From 2-01-FULL-49-22 sp964639445 (GTDB lineage: Bacteria; Patescibacteriota; Saccharimonadia; Saccharimonadales; UBA10212), in contig CAZXDA010000002.1 in NCBI GenBank assembly GCA_964639445.1, forward strand, positions 1 through 37,645: a DNA stretch of 37,645 nt. The letters are read 5' to 3'. Numbering within the stretch: the first letter of the stretch is position 1; every line of letters starts with the position of its first letter. This document shows, in pieces, positions 31,900 to 37,645 of this stretch. Below the pieces are notes generated by a model. The model searched no databases, had not been told where the DNA came from, and worked only from the letters and a program-made list of their open reading frames with translations. A program made the translations under genes and the position numbers.

Positions 31900-31908
31900 T
31901 GCTAGAAT
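31900..31908 (+). promoter_or_regulatory. Extended -10 promoter upstream of the coiled-coil ORF
   Basis: TGC-TAGAAT (-10 at 31903-31908), 6 nt before ATG 31915; predicted leaderless start. Confidence 0.55.
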
Positions 31909-31914
31909 AAAAAC

Positions 31915-32265
31915 ATGAGTTTGACAGCCGAAGACCTACACGCAATTCGTAACATTGTCCAGGAAGAGACGCGTGATATAGTTCAAGCCGAAACCCGGCC
32001 AATTATACAAGATGAGCTTAGACTTGAAGTTGCTCCTTTATCTGTAAAATTATCCAGCCTGACGGAGAAAATCGATAGGTTGACCGGTAAAATCGAAGCC
32101 TTAGAAAATGATGTCAAAGATATTTATAAGATGCTGAAGGACTTGCAATCAGTTGCAATTACGGATAGAAAATTCAAGAAAATGACTCTTGAGAAAAGAC
32201 TCTTGACGCTTAATGCTGAACTTTTAACGATCGCTAAAGAAGCTGGAATAAGACTGCCTCGATAA
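31915..32265 (+). CDS. Small coiled-coil protein
   Basis: 116 aa. The first 40 residues carry two repeats of a glutamate-rich unit (IVQEETRDIVQAETRPIIQ), and residues about 45-80 show a leucine/isoleucine heptad pattern typical of a coiled coil (LSSLTEKIDRLTGKIEALEN). Basic C-terminus. Predicted to oligomerise; no function recognised. Similar Glu-rich short coiled-coil ORFs are common in CPR genomes, but I cannot name a family. It ends 3 nt before rpsJ. Confidence 0.7.
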   Translation: MSLTAEDLHAIRNIVQEETRDIVQAETRPIIQDELRLEVAPLSVKLSSLTEKIDRLTGKIEALENDVKDIYKMLKDLQSVAITDRKFKKMTLEKRLLTLNAELLTIAKEAGIRLPR

Positions 32266-32268
32266 ATT

Positions 32269-32604
32269 ATGGCTAATCCTAAAACTAAAGAACCAGAAGT
32301 CAAACAGCGGATTAGAATCCGTCTGAAGGCTTATGACCATAAGGTGATTGACCAGTCGGCTAAGCAGATTGTCGAAACGGCTCTGCGGACTGGCGCTAAT
32401 ATCTCCGGACCAATCCCTCTGCCTACCAAAAAAAGCACTTTTACCGTTGTCAAAAGTCCCCATGTTTACAAAAAAGGTCGCGAACAATTTGAGATGCGCG
32501 TTCACAAACGCCTGATTGATATTACTGATCCAACGCCAAAAACAGTTGATGCGTTGATGAACCTATCGCTGCCTGCCGGTTGCGATGCTGAGATAAAGAT
32601 GTAG
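32269..32604 (+). CDS. rpsJ: Small-subunit ribosomal protein uS10
   Basis: 30S head protein and NusE antitermination factor. The 111-aa product has RIRIRLKAYDHKVID, GPIPLPTKKSTFTV and SPHVYKKGREQFEMRVHKRL. The N-terminal extension of about 10 residues (ANPKTKEPEV) is longer than usual. It is normally the first gene of the S10 operon; here it is separated from rplC by about 830 nt holding a long inverted repeat and a GNAT gene. Confidence 0.97.
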   Translation: MANPKTKEPEVKQRIRIRLKAYDHKVIDQSAKQIVETALRTGANISGPIPLPTKKSTFTVVKSPHVYKKGREQFEMRVHKRLIDITDPTPKTVDALMNLSLPAGCDAEIKM

Positions 32605-32800
32605 GTCGCTCGCCCCAAGCTTACTCAAACGCTTCGCTCACTTGATGCAGCTGTTGTCAAAAGACACAACCGCCTCGAGGACTCACTTGCCAAATAGGCA
32701 AGTTCAAACATCTCTCGGCGCCTGACGGAAGTTGTGCTTATTGACAACAGCTGCATCAGGTTCGCTCGCTGAGTGTTTTCGCAAGCTTGGGCTCGCTTGG
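32605..32800. repeat. Long imperfect inverted repeat between rpsJ and the GNAT gene
   Basis: Left arm 32608-32670 and right arm 32731-32798 are largely complementary. Perfect blocks: 18 bp (TGATGCAGCTGTTGTCAA at 32643-32660 with TTGACAACAGCTGCATCA at 32741-32758), 9 bp (CCCAAGCTT at 32614-32622 with 32783-32791) and 6 bp (CACAAC 32665-32670 with GTTGTG 32731-32736). The centre has its own hairpin ACTTGCC-AAATA-GGCAAGT (32684-32702). The whole 190-nt segment can fold into one long stem in either transcript. There is no T-tract and no ORF. Several CGCTCG/TTCGCTC words recur within the arms. Confidence 0.85.
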
Positions 32801-32823
32801 TCAAGAACCTCTACTTGCAGAAT

Positions 32824-32852
32824 TTGATAAATGATGGTGTTGGTGGCATAAT
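32824..32852 (+). promoter_or_regulatory. Promoter of the GNAT gene
   Basis: TTGATA (32824-32829), 17-nt spacer, CATAAT (32847-32852) with a TGG extension; 7 nt to ATG 32860. Predicted leaderless. Confidence 0.7.
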
Positions 32853-32859
32853 ATAGTGT

Positions 32860-33312
32860 ATGAGTATTGAGATTACACCTATTTCTGAAGACGATATTGA
32901 AACTGTAATCGCACTCGGCTCAAGTACACCCGAGGTTCAAACAGGGACTGAAGGAGTTCCGGCTTTCTATGGCACGCAAACCTTGAAACGATGGATAGAA
33001 GCACCTAATGGAGTAACTCTGGCGGCTAGAGATGAAGGTAAACTAGTCGGATTTTTATTAGGTCAGGCACTTGGCGCATCAAGAGATGCATACATTAATG
33101 CCACAGTAGTTTCTGAAGATTACAGAGGGCAAGGTATTGCATCCGAACTGACTCAAATTGCAGAAGAACGTTTTTCTGAACTCGGATGTAATCATATCTT
33201 TTCTGAAGTCGAAGAAGGCAATCTAGCTATGTTGGGCTTAAAGAAAAAACTCGGTTACCATATAAGCGACAAAGTTTTTAGATACGTAGAAAAAATGATT
33301 GAACCAAAGTAA
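32860..33312 (+). CDS. GNAT-family N-acetyltransferase
   Basis: 150-aa predicted acetyl-CoA-dependent acyltransferase. The acetyl-CoA-binding motif A is clear (VVSEDYRGQGIASELTQIAE, near residues 83-102, R/Q-x-x-G-x-G/A form RGQGIA), with the preceding beta-bulge strand and the C-terminal NLAMLGLKKKLGYH. The substrate is not predictable; RimI-like ribosomal-protein acetylation would fit the location but is speculation. It has its own promoter, lies just after the long inverted repeat, and interrupts the S10 cluster between rpsJ and rplC. Confidence 0.88.
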   Translation: MSIEITPISEDDIETVIALGSSTPEVQTGTEGVPAFYGTQTLKRWIEAPNGVTLAARDEGKLVGFLLGQALGASRDAYINATVVSEDYRGQGIASELTQIAEERFSELGCNHIFSEVEEGNLAMLGLKKKLGYHISDKVFRYVEKMIEPK

Positions 33313-33325
33313 TAAATACAACAGA

Positions 33326-33355
33326 TTGACAGTTGTAGGTGGTTTATGGTAATCT
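33326..33355 (+). promoter_or_regulatory. Promoter of the rplC-led S10 cluster
   Basis: Consensus TTGACA (33326-33331), 18 nt, then TGG-TAATCT (-10 at 33350-33355). The leader of about 75 nt contains a small GATAC/GTATC hairpin (33361-33382) and AAAGGA (33420-33425) before the GTG start of rplC. Confidence 0.65.
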
Positions 33356-33434
33356 GTTACGGATACAACTATAGAGGTGTATCTAGCTATTAATATGGTA
33401 AAAGCAGTTAGCAGCAATAGCAAAGGATTTACAG

Positions 33435-34001
33435 GTGAAGGCCCTACTCACCCGCAAAATTGGTATGACGCGCGTCCTCGACGAGGATGGTGCAGCTATT
33501 GCTGTGACATTGCTCTCCGCTAAACCGAACGACATAACCCAAATCAAAACAACCGAAAACGACGGCTATAATGCCGTTCAAGTTAGCCTTGAAAATAAAA
33601 AAAAGGTTGCTCGTGAATTTCGGATTAATGATGACGAGCTAGGCGATTTAAGAATCGGCGCTAAAATTAGCGCCGATTCTTTTGGAGTTGGCGACGTTGT
33701 TAGTGTAACCGGTATAAGCAAAGGCAAAGGCTTTGCCGGAACAATTAAACGGCATCGTTTTCACCGCGGTCGCAAAACTCATGGTCGCGGCAGTTACCGC
33801 CGCCCCGGCTCAATCGGCTCAATGTATCCACAGAAGATTTTTAAAGGTAAAAAGATGGCTGGCCATATGGGTCACGAGCGTGTCACAACCAAAAATCTCC
33901 GCATCCGACTCATTGATAATGATCTTGGTGTAATTGGTGTAGGGGGAGCGGTACCCGGTCCCAGAAAAGGACTTGTTGTGGTTAGGGGAGTCGAGAAATG
34001 A
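33435..34001 (+). CDS. rplC: Large-subunit ribosomal protein uL3
   Basis: Early-assembly 23S rRNA-binding protein. 188 aa from GTG 33435 (KALLTRKIGMTRVLDEDG), with GKGFAGTIKRHRFHRG and GSIGSMYPQKIFKGKKMAGH. The peptidyl-transferase-centre loop is present. Somewhat shorter than E. coli L3 (209). AAAGGA lies 9 nt before the start. It overlaps rplD by 4 nt (ATGA). Confidence 0.97.
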   Translation: MKALLTRKIGMTRVLDEDGAAIAVTLLSAKPNDITQIKTTENDGYNAVQVSLENKKKVAREFRINDDELGDLRIGAKISADSFGVGDVVSVTGISKGKGFAGTIKRHRFHRGRKTHGRGSYRRPGSIGSMYPQKIFKGKKMAGHMGHERVTTKNLRIRLIDNDLGVIGVGGAVPGPRKGLVVVRGVEK

Positions 34002-34639
34002 CAGCGGTGGAGACGTATACCAAATCAGGCGCCAAGGCCACTACGCCGGCTAAGCTGGATAAAGACATTTTTGGTTTAAGGGTAGAGAACCATCAACTGC
34101 TTAAAGATGCTTATTTGGCATATTTAGCTAACGGGCGAGCGAATTATGCAAAAACTAAGACCCGCGGCGTTGTTCGTGGTGGCGGCGCCAAACCGTGGCG
34201 TCAGAAAGGCACTGGACGCGCTCGCGTTGGCTCGTCCCGCAACCCGGTCTGGACAGGCGGCGGTGTGGCCTTTGGCCCACTAGGTGTTGAAAACTACAGC
34301 CGCAAACTCAACATTAAGGCCAAGCGGCAAGCTTTAAGACAAGCTCTGTCTTTGGCTGCCACCGAAAACCGCCTTAAAATCATCGACTCCTTAGAGTTTG
34401 CTGATGGTAAAGTAAAGTCTGCCGTTAAATTGCTCGGTAAGATTAAAGCCGGAGGTCGGATTTTGCTCATTACTGAAGAGAAAAATGAATCAGTTAATCG
34501 AGCAACCAGAAATCTGCCAGATGTAAGACTGATTAAAGCTAATTATCTAACCGTTTTTGACATCCTCAATGCCAATACCGTAGTTATCAGCAAAAAGGCT
34601 TTAGAGAGCATCAATGCCCATCTAGGAGTGAAAAAGTGA
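33998..34639 (+). CDS. rplD: Large-subunit ribosomal protein uL4
   Basis: 23S rRNA-binding protein whose extended loop lines the exit tunnel. 213 aa; the loop shows KTRGVVRGGGAKPWRQKGTG and RARVGSSRNPVWTGGGVAFG, the normal L4 signature. ATG overlaps the rplC stop (ATGA) and its stop overlaps the rplW start (GTGA). No sign of the E. coli-type leader autoregulation can be judged here. Confidence 0.97.
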   Translation: MTAVETYTKSGAKATTPAKLDKDIFGLRVENHQLLKDAYLAYLANGRANYAKTKTRGVVRGGGAKPWRQKGTGRARVGSSRNPVWTGGGVAFGPLGVENYSRKLNIKAKRQALRQALSLAATENRLKIIDSLEFADGKVKSAVKLLGKIKAGGRILLITEEKNESVNRATRNLPDVRLIKANYLTVFDILNANTVVISKKALESINAHLGVKK

Positions 34640-34971
34640 GTAAGACACTAGCTCTAAGACCGCGCCTAAGCGAGAAGTCATATGCCTTAAGCGAAAAGCA
34701 GAATGTCTATGTTTTTGATGTGCCGGCTGGAACTAATCGCCACGCAGTGGCCAAAGCCATTGCCGATCAGTTTAATGTTACTGTCAAGTCTGTCCGCATT
34801 GCCGCTACGCCAACAAAAACCAAGCGTACCTATCGCCGTGGCGGCCGGGTTGTACTACGAGGCAAAACTTCGGCTATTCGCAAGGCTTATGTTCATCTCA
34901 AAGAAGACGATAAATTGCCCATTTTTTCTGCTGCAGAAGAAGATAAAAAGAAATCAAGGGAGGCTAAATGA
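34636..34971 (+). CDS. rplW: Large-subunit ribosomal protein uL23
   Basis: Exit-tunnel rim protein and docking site for trigger factor and SRP. 111 aa with LRPRLSEKSYAL, YVFDVPAGTNRHAVAKAIAD and KKTYRRGGRVVLRGKTSAIRKAY-like blocks. The trigger-factor contact is of interest because the tig gene here has an altered ribosome-binding loop. GTG start within the rplD stop; stop overlaps rplB ATG. Confidence 0.96.
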   Translation: MSKTLALRPRLSEKSYALSEKQNVYVFDVPAGTNRHAVAKAIADQFNVTVKSVRIAATPTKTKRTYRRGGRVVLRGKTSAIRKAYVHLKEDDKLPIFSAAEEDKKKSREAK

Positions 34972-35723
34972 GCAAGCCTCTAAAAAGCCTGCGGCGTACC
35001 AAAAAAGCGGCCGTTGCCAGGAGTCACGGTAAAATTACCACGCGTCACCGCGGTGGCGGCGCAAAACGTTTCTATCGAGTAGTTAATTTTGCTCTACCGG
35101 CTGGCACTGAAGCGAAAGTCGAGTCAATAGAATACGATCCTAACCGCAGCGCTGTTACCGCCAGAATAATTGACCAAAAAGGCGGCCATCCCTACGTTTT
35201 GGCCGCCAAAGGCATGAGGCCAGATAAGAAATTTATTGTAGCCGAGGAAGGCTCTATAGAAAGAGGTAATCGTTTGCCGCTAAAAAACATTCCAACCGGA
35301 ACTCCGGTTCACGCGGTCGAGCTTCAGCTGGGTAAGGGCGCTCAACTGGTTCGGTCTGCTGGCACCAGTGCTCAACTCATGGCTAAAGATGAGAAATATG
35401 CTCAGCTTAAACTGCCGAGCGGTGAAGTAAGACAGGTTAGTATTAACGCCATGGCGTCTGTTGGCGTTGTGGGTAACGAGCAGCATCAGAATATCAAGTT
35501 GGGTAAAGCCGGCCGTCGGCGCCGAATGGGTGTCCGCCCGACTGTGCGCGGAGTGGTGATGAACGCTGTCGATCATCCACATGGCGGCGGCGAAGGCAAA
35601 GGTAAGGGCGGTTCTGATCCCCGTACGCCATGGGGTCAAAGAACTTTAGGCTATAAGACCAGGCGGCGTAAAACATCTGATAAACTAATTGTCCGTAGCC
35701 GCCACCAAGGACGAAGGAGATAA
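34968..35723 (+). CDS. rplB: Large-subunit ribosomal protein uL2, short N-terminus
   Basis: 23S rRNA-binding protein near the peptidyl-transferase centre. 251 aa; usual bacterial length is about 275. It starts directly with KPLKSLRRTKKAAVARSHGK before the conserved TTRHRGGGAKRFYRV, so about 25 residues of the normal N-terminal tail (the KxYxPTSPGxR segment) are missing. The C-terminal VDHPHGGGEGKGKGG with the functional His is intact. ATG overlaps the rplW stop, which fixes the start. Confidence 0.97.
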   Translation: MSKPLKSLRRTKKAAVARSHGKITTRHRGGGAKRFYRVVNFALPAGTEAKVESIEYDPNRSAVTARIIDQKGGHPYVLAAKGMRPDKKFIVAEEGSIERGNRLPLKNIPTGTPVHAVELQLGKGAQLVRSAGTSAQLMAKDEKYAQLKLPSGEVRQVSINAMASVGVVGNEQHQNIKLGKAGRRRRMGVRPTVRGVVMNAVDHPHGGGEGKGKGGSDPRTPWGQRTLGYKTRRRKTSDKLIVRSRHQGRRR

Positions 35724-35726
35724 TAG

Positions 35727-36014
35727 ATGAGTAGATCGCTTAAAAAAGGACCGTTTGTAGACCACAAATTGGCTAAGAAGGTTGCGGCTCTAGGGTCGGA
35801 AGATCGCAGCATAATTAAAACCTGGGCGCGGGCTTCGACTATCGCGCCGGAATTTGTCGGCAAAACAATTGCCGTTCATAACGGCAAAGTCCACGTGCCG
35901 GTTTTTATTACTGAGAATATGGTCGGGCATAAGCTGGGTGAGTTTGCGCCTACCCGTAAGTTCCGCGGGCATGGCGGAAAACTAGCTAAGGCTGAGGCGC
36001 AAGGAGCTAAATAA
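35727..36014 (+). CDS. rpsS: Small-subunit ribosomal protein uS19
   Basis: 30S head protein that contacts the A-site finger. 95 aa with SRSLKKGPFVDHKLAKKV, TWARASTIAPEFVGKTIAVHNG and KLGEFAPTRKFRGH. It starts 3 nt after rplB, and its stop overlaps the rplV start by one base (TAATG). Confidence 0.98.
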   Translation: MSRSLKKGPFVDHKLAKKVAALGSEDRSIIKTWARASTIAPEFVGKTIAVHNGKVHVPVFITENMVGHKLGEFAPTRKFRGHGGKLAKAEAQGAK

Positions 36015-36388
36015 TGGCAGTTCAAGCAGTTAGCAAAGGTGTTCGTATGAGCCCGCGCAAGGTAGGTGTGGTAGCCTCTTTAGTGCGTGGACGCAGCGTT
36101 TCTGATGCTTTAACAATCTTAGAGCATACTCCGCGCCGAGCCGCCAAACCTGTGGCTAAAGTTATTAAAAGTGCTCAAGCTAATGCCGAACACAATCACA
36201 GTTACCGCCCGGACAGCCTTTATATTAGCGAGATTGCAGTTACAGCCGGACCGCGCTTTAAGCGTTGGCGGGCAGCAGCCCGTGGTCGCGCTCTGCGCTA
36301 TCAACGCAAAACCAGCCACATTAAAGTCGTAGTTGACGGTCAGAAAAGAGAGGTGAAAAAAACGGTAAAAAGCGAGGTAAAAAAATGA
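36014..36388 (+). CDS. rplV: Large-subunit ribosomal protein uL22
   Basis: Exit-tunnel protein. 124 aa with VRMSPRKVGVVASLVRGRSV, the long beta-hairpin loop and GPRFKRWRAAARGRALRYQRKTSHI-type tunnel tip. The Lys-rich tail (REVKKTVKSEVKK) is typical of rapidly drifting termini. Downstream lies the heptamer-repeat spacer rather than the usual tight junction with rpsC. Confidence 0.97.
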   Translation: MAVQAVSKGVRMSPRKVGVVASLVRGRSVSDALTILEHTPRRAAKPVAKVIKSAQANAEHNHSYRPDSLYISEIAVTAGPRFKRWRAAARGRALRYQRKTSHIKVVVDGQKREVKKTVKSEVKK

Positions 36389-36407
36389 TTTTGCGTCAAC
36401 TACTCCG

Positions 36408-36520
36408 ATTTACATTTAGCATTTTACATTTCACATTAATTTCTTATTTTTCATTTACCAATATTAGTAAATTGTTAATTGATAAATTATTGAAAATTAC
36501 TAATTGTAAATTGTTAATTG
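36408..36520 (+). repeat. AT-rich heptamer-repeat spacer between rplV and rpsC
   Basis: The 154-nt rplV-rpsC gap (36389-36542) holds no ORF. 36408-36435 is four 7-nt units (ATTTACA, TTTAGCA, TTTTACA, TTTCACA), then looser seven-base units to 36456. A second stretch 36470-36520 repeats AATTGTT-like units (ATTGTTA, ATTGATA ... GTAAATT, GTTAATT). The gap ends with GAGGAGG (36530-36536) for rpsC. Gaps elsewhere in this cluster are 0-3 nt. Confidence 0.7.
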
Positions 36521-36542
36521 CGACTCCGAGAGGAGGCGCGTA

Positions 36543-37172
36543 ATGGGTCAGAAAGTAAATCCAATTTCTATGCGCCTGCAGGTCAGCAAAGACTGGCGAT
36601 CCAAGTGGTTTGCTGGCAAAAAAGAATATGCCACCTACCTAAAGCAAGATTTGGCCTCCCGCCGGCTAATTGACGAAAAGCTTGGTTCGCGCGCCGCCAT
36701 CAATAAAGTTGATATCGAACGTTCACCAAATTTGGTGACCATTACCATTCAAACAGCTAAAGCCGGAGTGGTGATTGGTCGTGGCGGCACCGGCGCAGCC
36801 GAGCTAAAAAATGAAATTGAGAAAATTTATGGTGTGCCGGTAAGAGTTAATATTGAAGAGATTAAGCGCGCCGAGCTGCAAGCCAAACTGGTTGCCGAGA
36901 ACATTGCCCGCCAGCTAGAGAAACGTATAGCCTTTAGGCGTGCCATAAAGCAAGCCGCCGCTTCTGCCATGCGGGCCGGCGCCAAAGGCATTAGGATAGA
37001 AATCGCCGGCCGTTTAGGCGGTAACGAAATGAGCCGCCGCGAAAAAGAGATTCAAGGCAGTGTTCCTTTAACTACTCTGCGAGCTGATGTTGATTATGGG
37101 GCCGCGCGTGCGCTTTATCCGGGAGCCGGAATTATTGGCGTAAAAGTCTGGATATATAGAGGTGAAAAGTAA
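36543..37172 (+). CDS. rpsC: Small-subunit ribosomal protein uS3
   Basis: 30S protein at the mRNA entry channel, with helicase activity shared with S4/S5. 209 aa: the GQKVNPISMRLQVSKDWRS opening, KH domain motif VVIGRGGTGAAELKNEIEK, and the C-terminal AGRLGGNEMSRREKEIQGS and GIIGVKVWIYRGE. Strong GAGGAGG 6 nt before the ATG, which the gene needs because the repeat spacer breaks coupling with rplV. Stop overlaps the rplP start by one base. Confidence 0.98.
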   Translation: MGQKVNPISMRLQVSKDWRSKWFAGKKEYATYLKQDLASRRLIDEKLGSRAAINKVDIERSPNLVTITIQTAKAGVVIGRGGTGAAELKNEIEKIYGVPVRVNIEEIKRAELQAKLVAENIARQLEKRIAFRRAIKQAAASAMRAGAKGIRIEIAGRLGGNEMSRREKEIQGSVPLTTLRADVDYGAARALYPGAGIIGVKVWIYRGEK

Positions 37173-37588
37173 TGTTAATGCCGTCTCGCACCAAGTACCG
37201 CAAAGTGCGTAAGGGCCGTATCCGCGGCGGCGTGGCTACTTCGTTAGACGAGCTGGCCTACGGTAGCTTTGGGCTTGTTAGCCAAGACACCGCTCGTATC
37301 AATAGTCGCCAAATTGAGGCTGCCCGTCAGGCGATGACGCGTTATGTTAAACGCGGTGGACAGATCTGGATCAGAATTTTCCCGCATACACCTGTTACCA
37401 AAAAGCCGCAAGACGTTAAGATGGGCAGCGGTAAAGGCAGCCCGGAGTTTTTTGTAGCCAAAATTAAGCCCGGCACCATTATGTTCGAGATGGATGGAGT
37501 CAGCGAAGAGGTGGCGCGCGAAGCCATGAGGCTGGCTGGCCACAAATTGCCCGCCAAGACCAACTTCTTAGTGAAGAAGGAGAAGTAA
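37172..37588 (+). CDS. rplP: Large-subunit ribosomal protein uL16
   Basis: 23S rRNA-binding protein near the A-site tRNA. 138 aa from ATG 37172 (MLMPSRTKYRKVRKGRIRGG), with GSFGLVSQDTARINSRQIEAA, TRYVKRGGQIWIRIFP and MGSGKGSPEFFVAKIKPG. The start is fixed by the conserved MLMP opening and the overlap with the rpsC stop (TAATG). Confidence 0.98.
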   Translation: MLMPSRTKYRKVRKGRIRGGVATSLDELAYGSFGLVSQDTARINSRQIEAARQAMTRYVKRGGQIWIRIFPHTPVTKKPQDVKMGSGKGSPEFFVAKIKPGTIMFEMDGVSEEVAREAMRLAGHKLPAKTNFLVKKEK

Positions 37589-37590
37589 GG

Positions 37591-37645
37591 ATGACCCCGA
37601 TTAGAAGTAGCACGACTACGTCTAGCTCTGATTCTCTTAAGCAGA
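37591..37645 (+). CDS. Start of another gene, cut by the window end (uL29 expected by position)
   Basis: ATG 37591 follows the rplP stop by 2 nt, with AAGGAG (37577-37582) 8 nt upstream. The visible 18 residues MTPIRSSTTTSSSDSLKQ are Ser/Thr-rich and do not resemble a standard L29 N-terminus, although DSLKQ could align with its first helix. In the S10 cluster rpmC (uL29) is expected here. Too short to decide. Confidence 0.45.
   Translation, partial: MTPIRSSTTTSSSDSLKQ

Overview
The window reads as one contig of a small-genome bacterium of the Candidate Phyla Radiation (Patescibacteria), most likely Saccharibacteria (TM7). This rests on several observations: short RNA polymerase subunits (beta about 1159 aa, beta' about 1272 aa), a trigger factor without its PPIase domain, a MurT/GatD pair, a glycogen-debranching-type hydrolase next to a GT4 glycosyltransferase inside the translation-gene region, and UGA used as an ordinary stop codon. 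The phylum call is an inference from gene content; no search was run.

Layout. 1-4.5 kb: radA (with an apparent frameshift) converges on a bifunctional class A penicillin-binding protein. 4.6-10.4 kb: tyrS, murT, gatD, recG and rsmD run rightward, followed by a P-loop nucleotide kinase-like gene. 10.96-12.58 kb: a short accessory patch of foreign composition (an actinobacterial-style winged-helix remnant and two minus-strand unknowns, one membrane-anchored) ends at a tRNA-Leu(UAG) gene with its own promoter and terminator. 12.7-16.4 kb: a multi-pass membrane protein diverges from hisS, then tig and clpP; clpP lies behind a perfect CIRCE operator. 16.6-27.2 kb: rpoB-rpoC, then the str operon rpsL-rpsG-(72-aa unknown ORF)-fusA. 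27.2-30.3 kb: a debranching-enzyme-like hydrolase, a GT4 glycosyltransferase and a small unknown. 30.4-37.6 kb: tuf, two small unknowns, rpsJ, a long imperfect inverted repeat with a GNAT acetyltransferase, then the S10 cluster rplC-rplD-rplW-rplB-rpsS-rplV-(repeat spacer)-rpsC-rplP and the start of one more gene.

Themes. (1) Many first genes of transcription units carry an extended -10 box (TGn + TAnAAT-like) only 6-9 nt before the start codon, which predicts leaderless mRNAs; internal operon genes use Shine-Dalgarno sites or stop/start overlaps. (2) Degenerate seven-base iterated repeats of unrelated unit sequence sit at gene edges or inside a gene at four places; they resemble in form, though not in sequence, the heptameric STRR repeats of cyanobacteria. 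(3) Zinc ligands are lost from proteins that normally have them: both zinc sites of RpoC and the ribbon of MurT. RadA keeps its zinc finger. (4) An 18-nt semi-palindrome occurs in tyrS, in hisS (antisense) and over the promoter of the hydrolase gene. (5) The RpoC trigger loop keeps its catalytic His but has Asp and Lys at positions normally Arg and Phe.

How the genes work together: nearly everything is transcription, translation, protein quality control, DNA repair or peptidoglycan synthesis and amidation. The accessory content is limited to the 10.96-12.58 kb patch, the hydrolase/glycosyltransferase pair, the inverted repeat plus GNAT gene, and a few small unknown ORFs.
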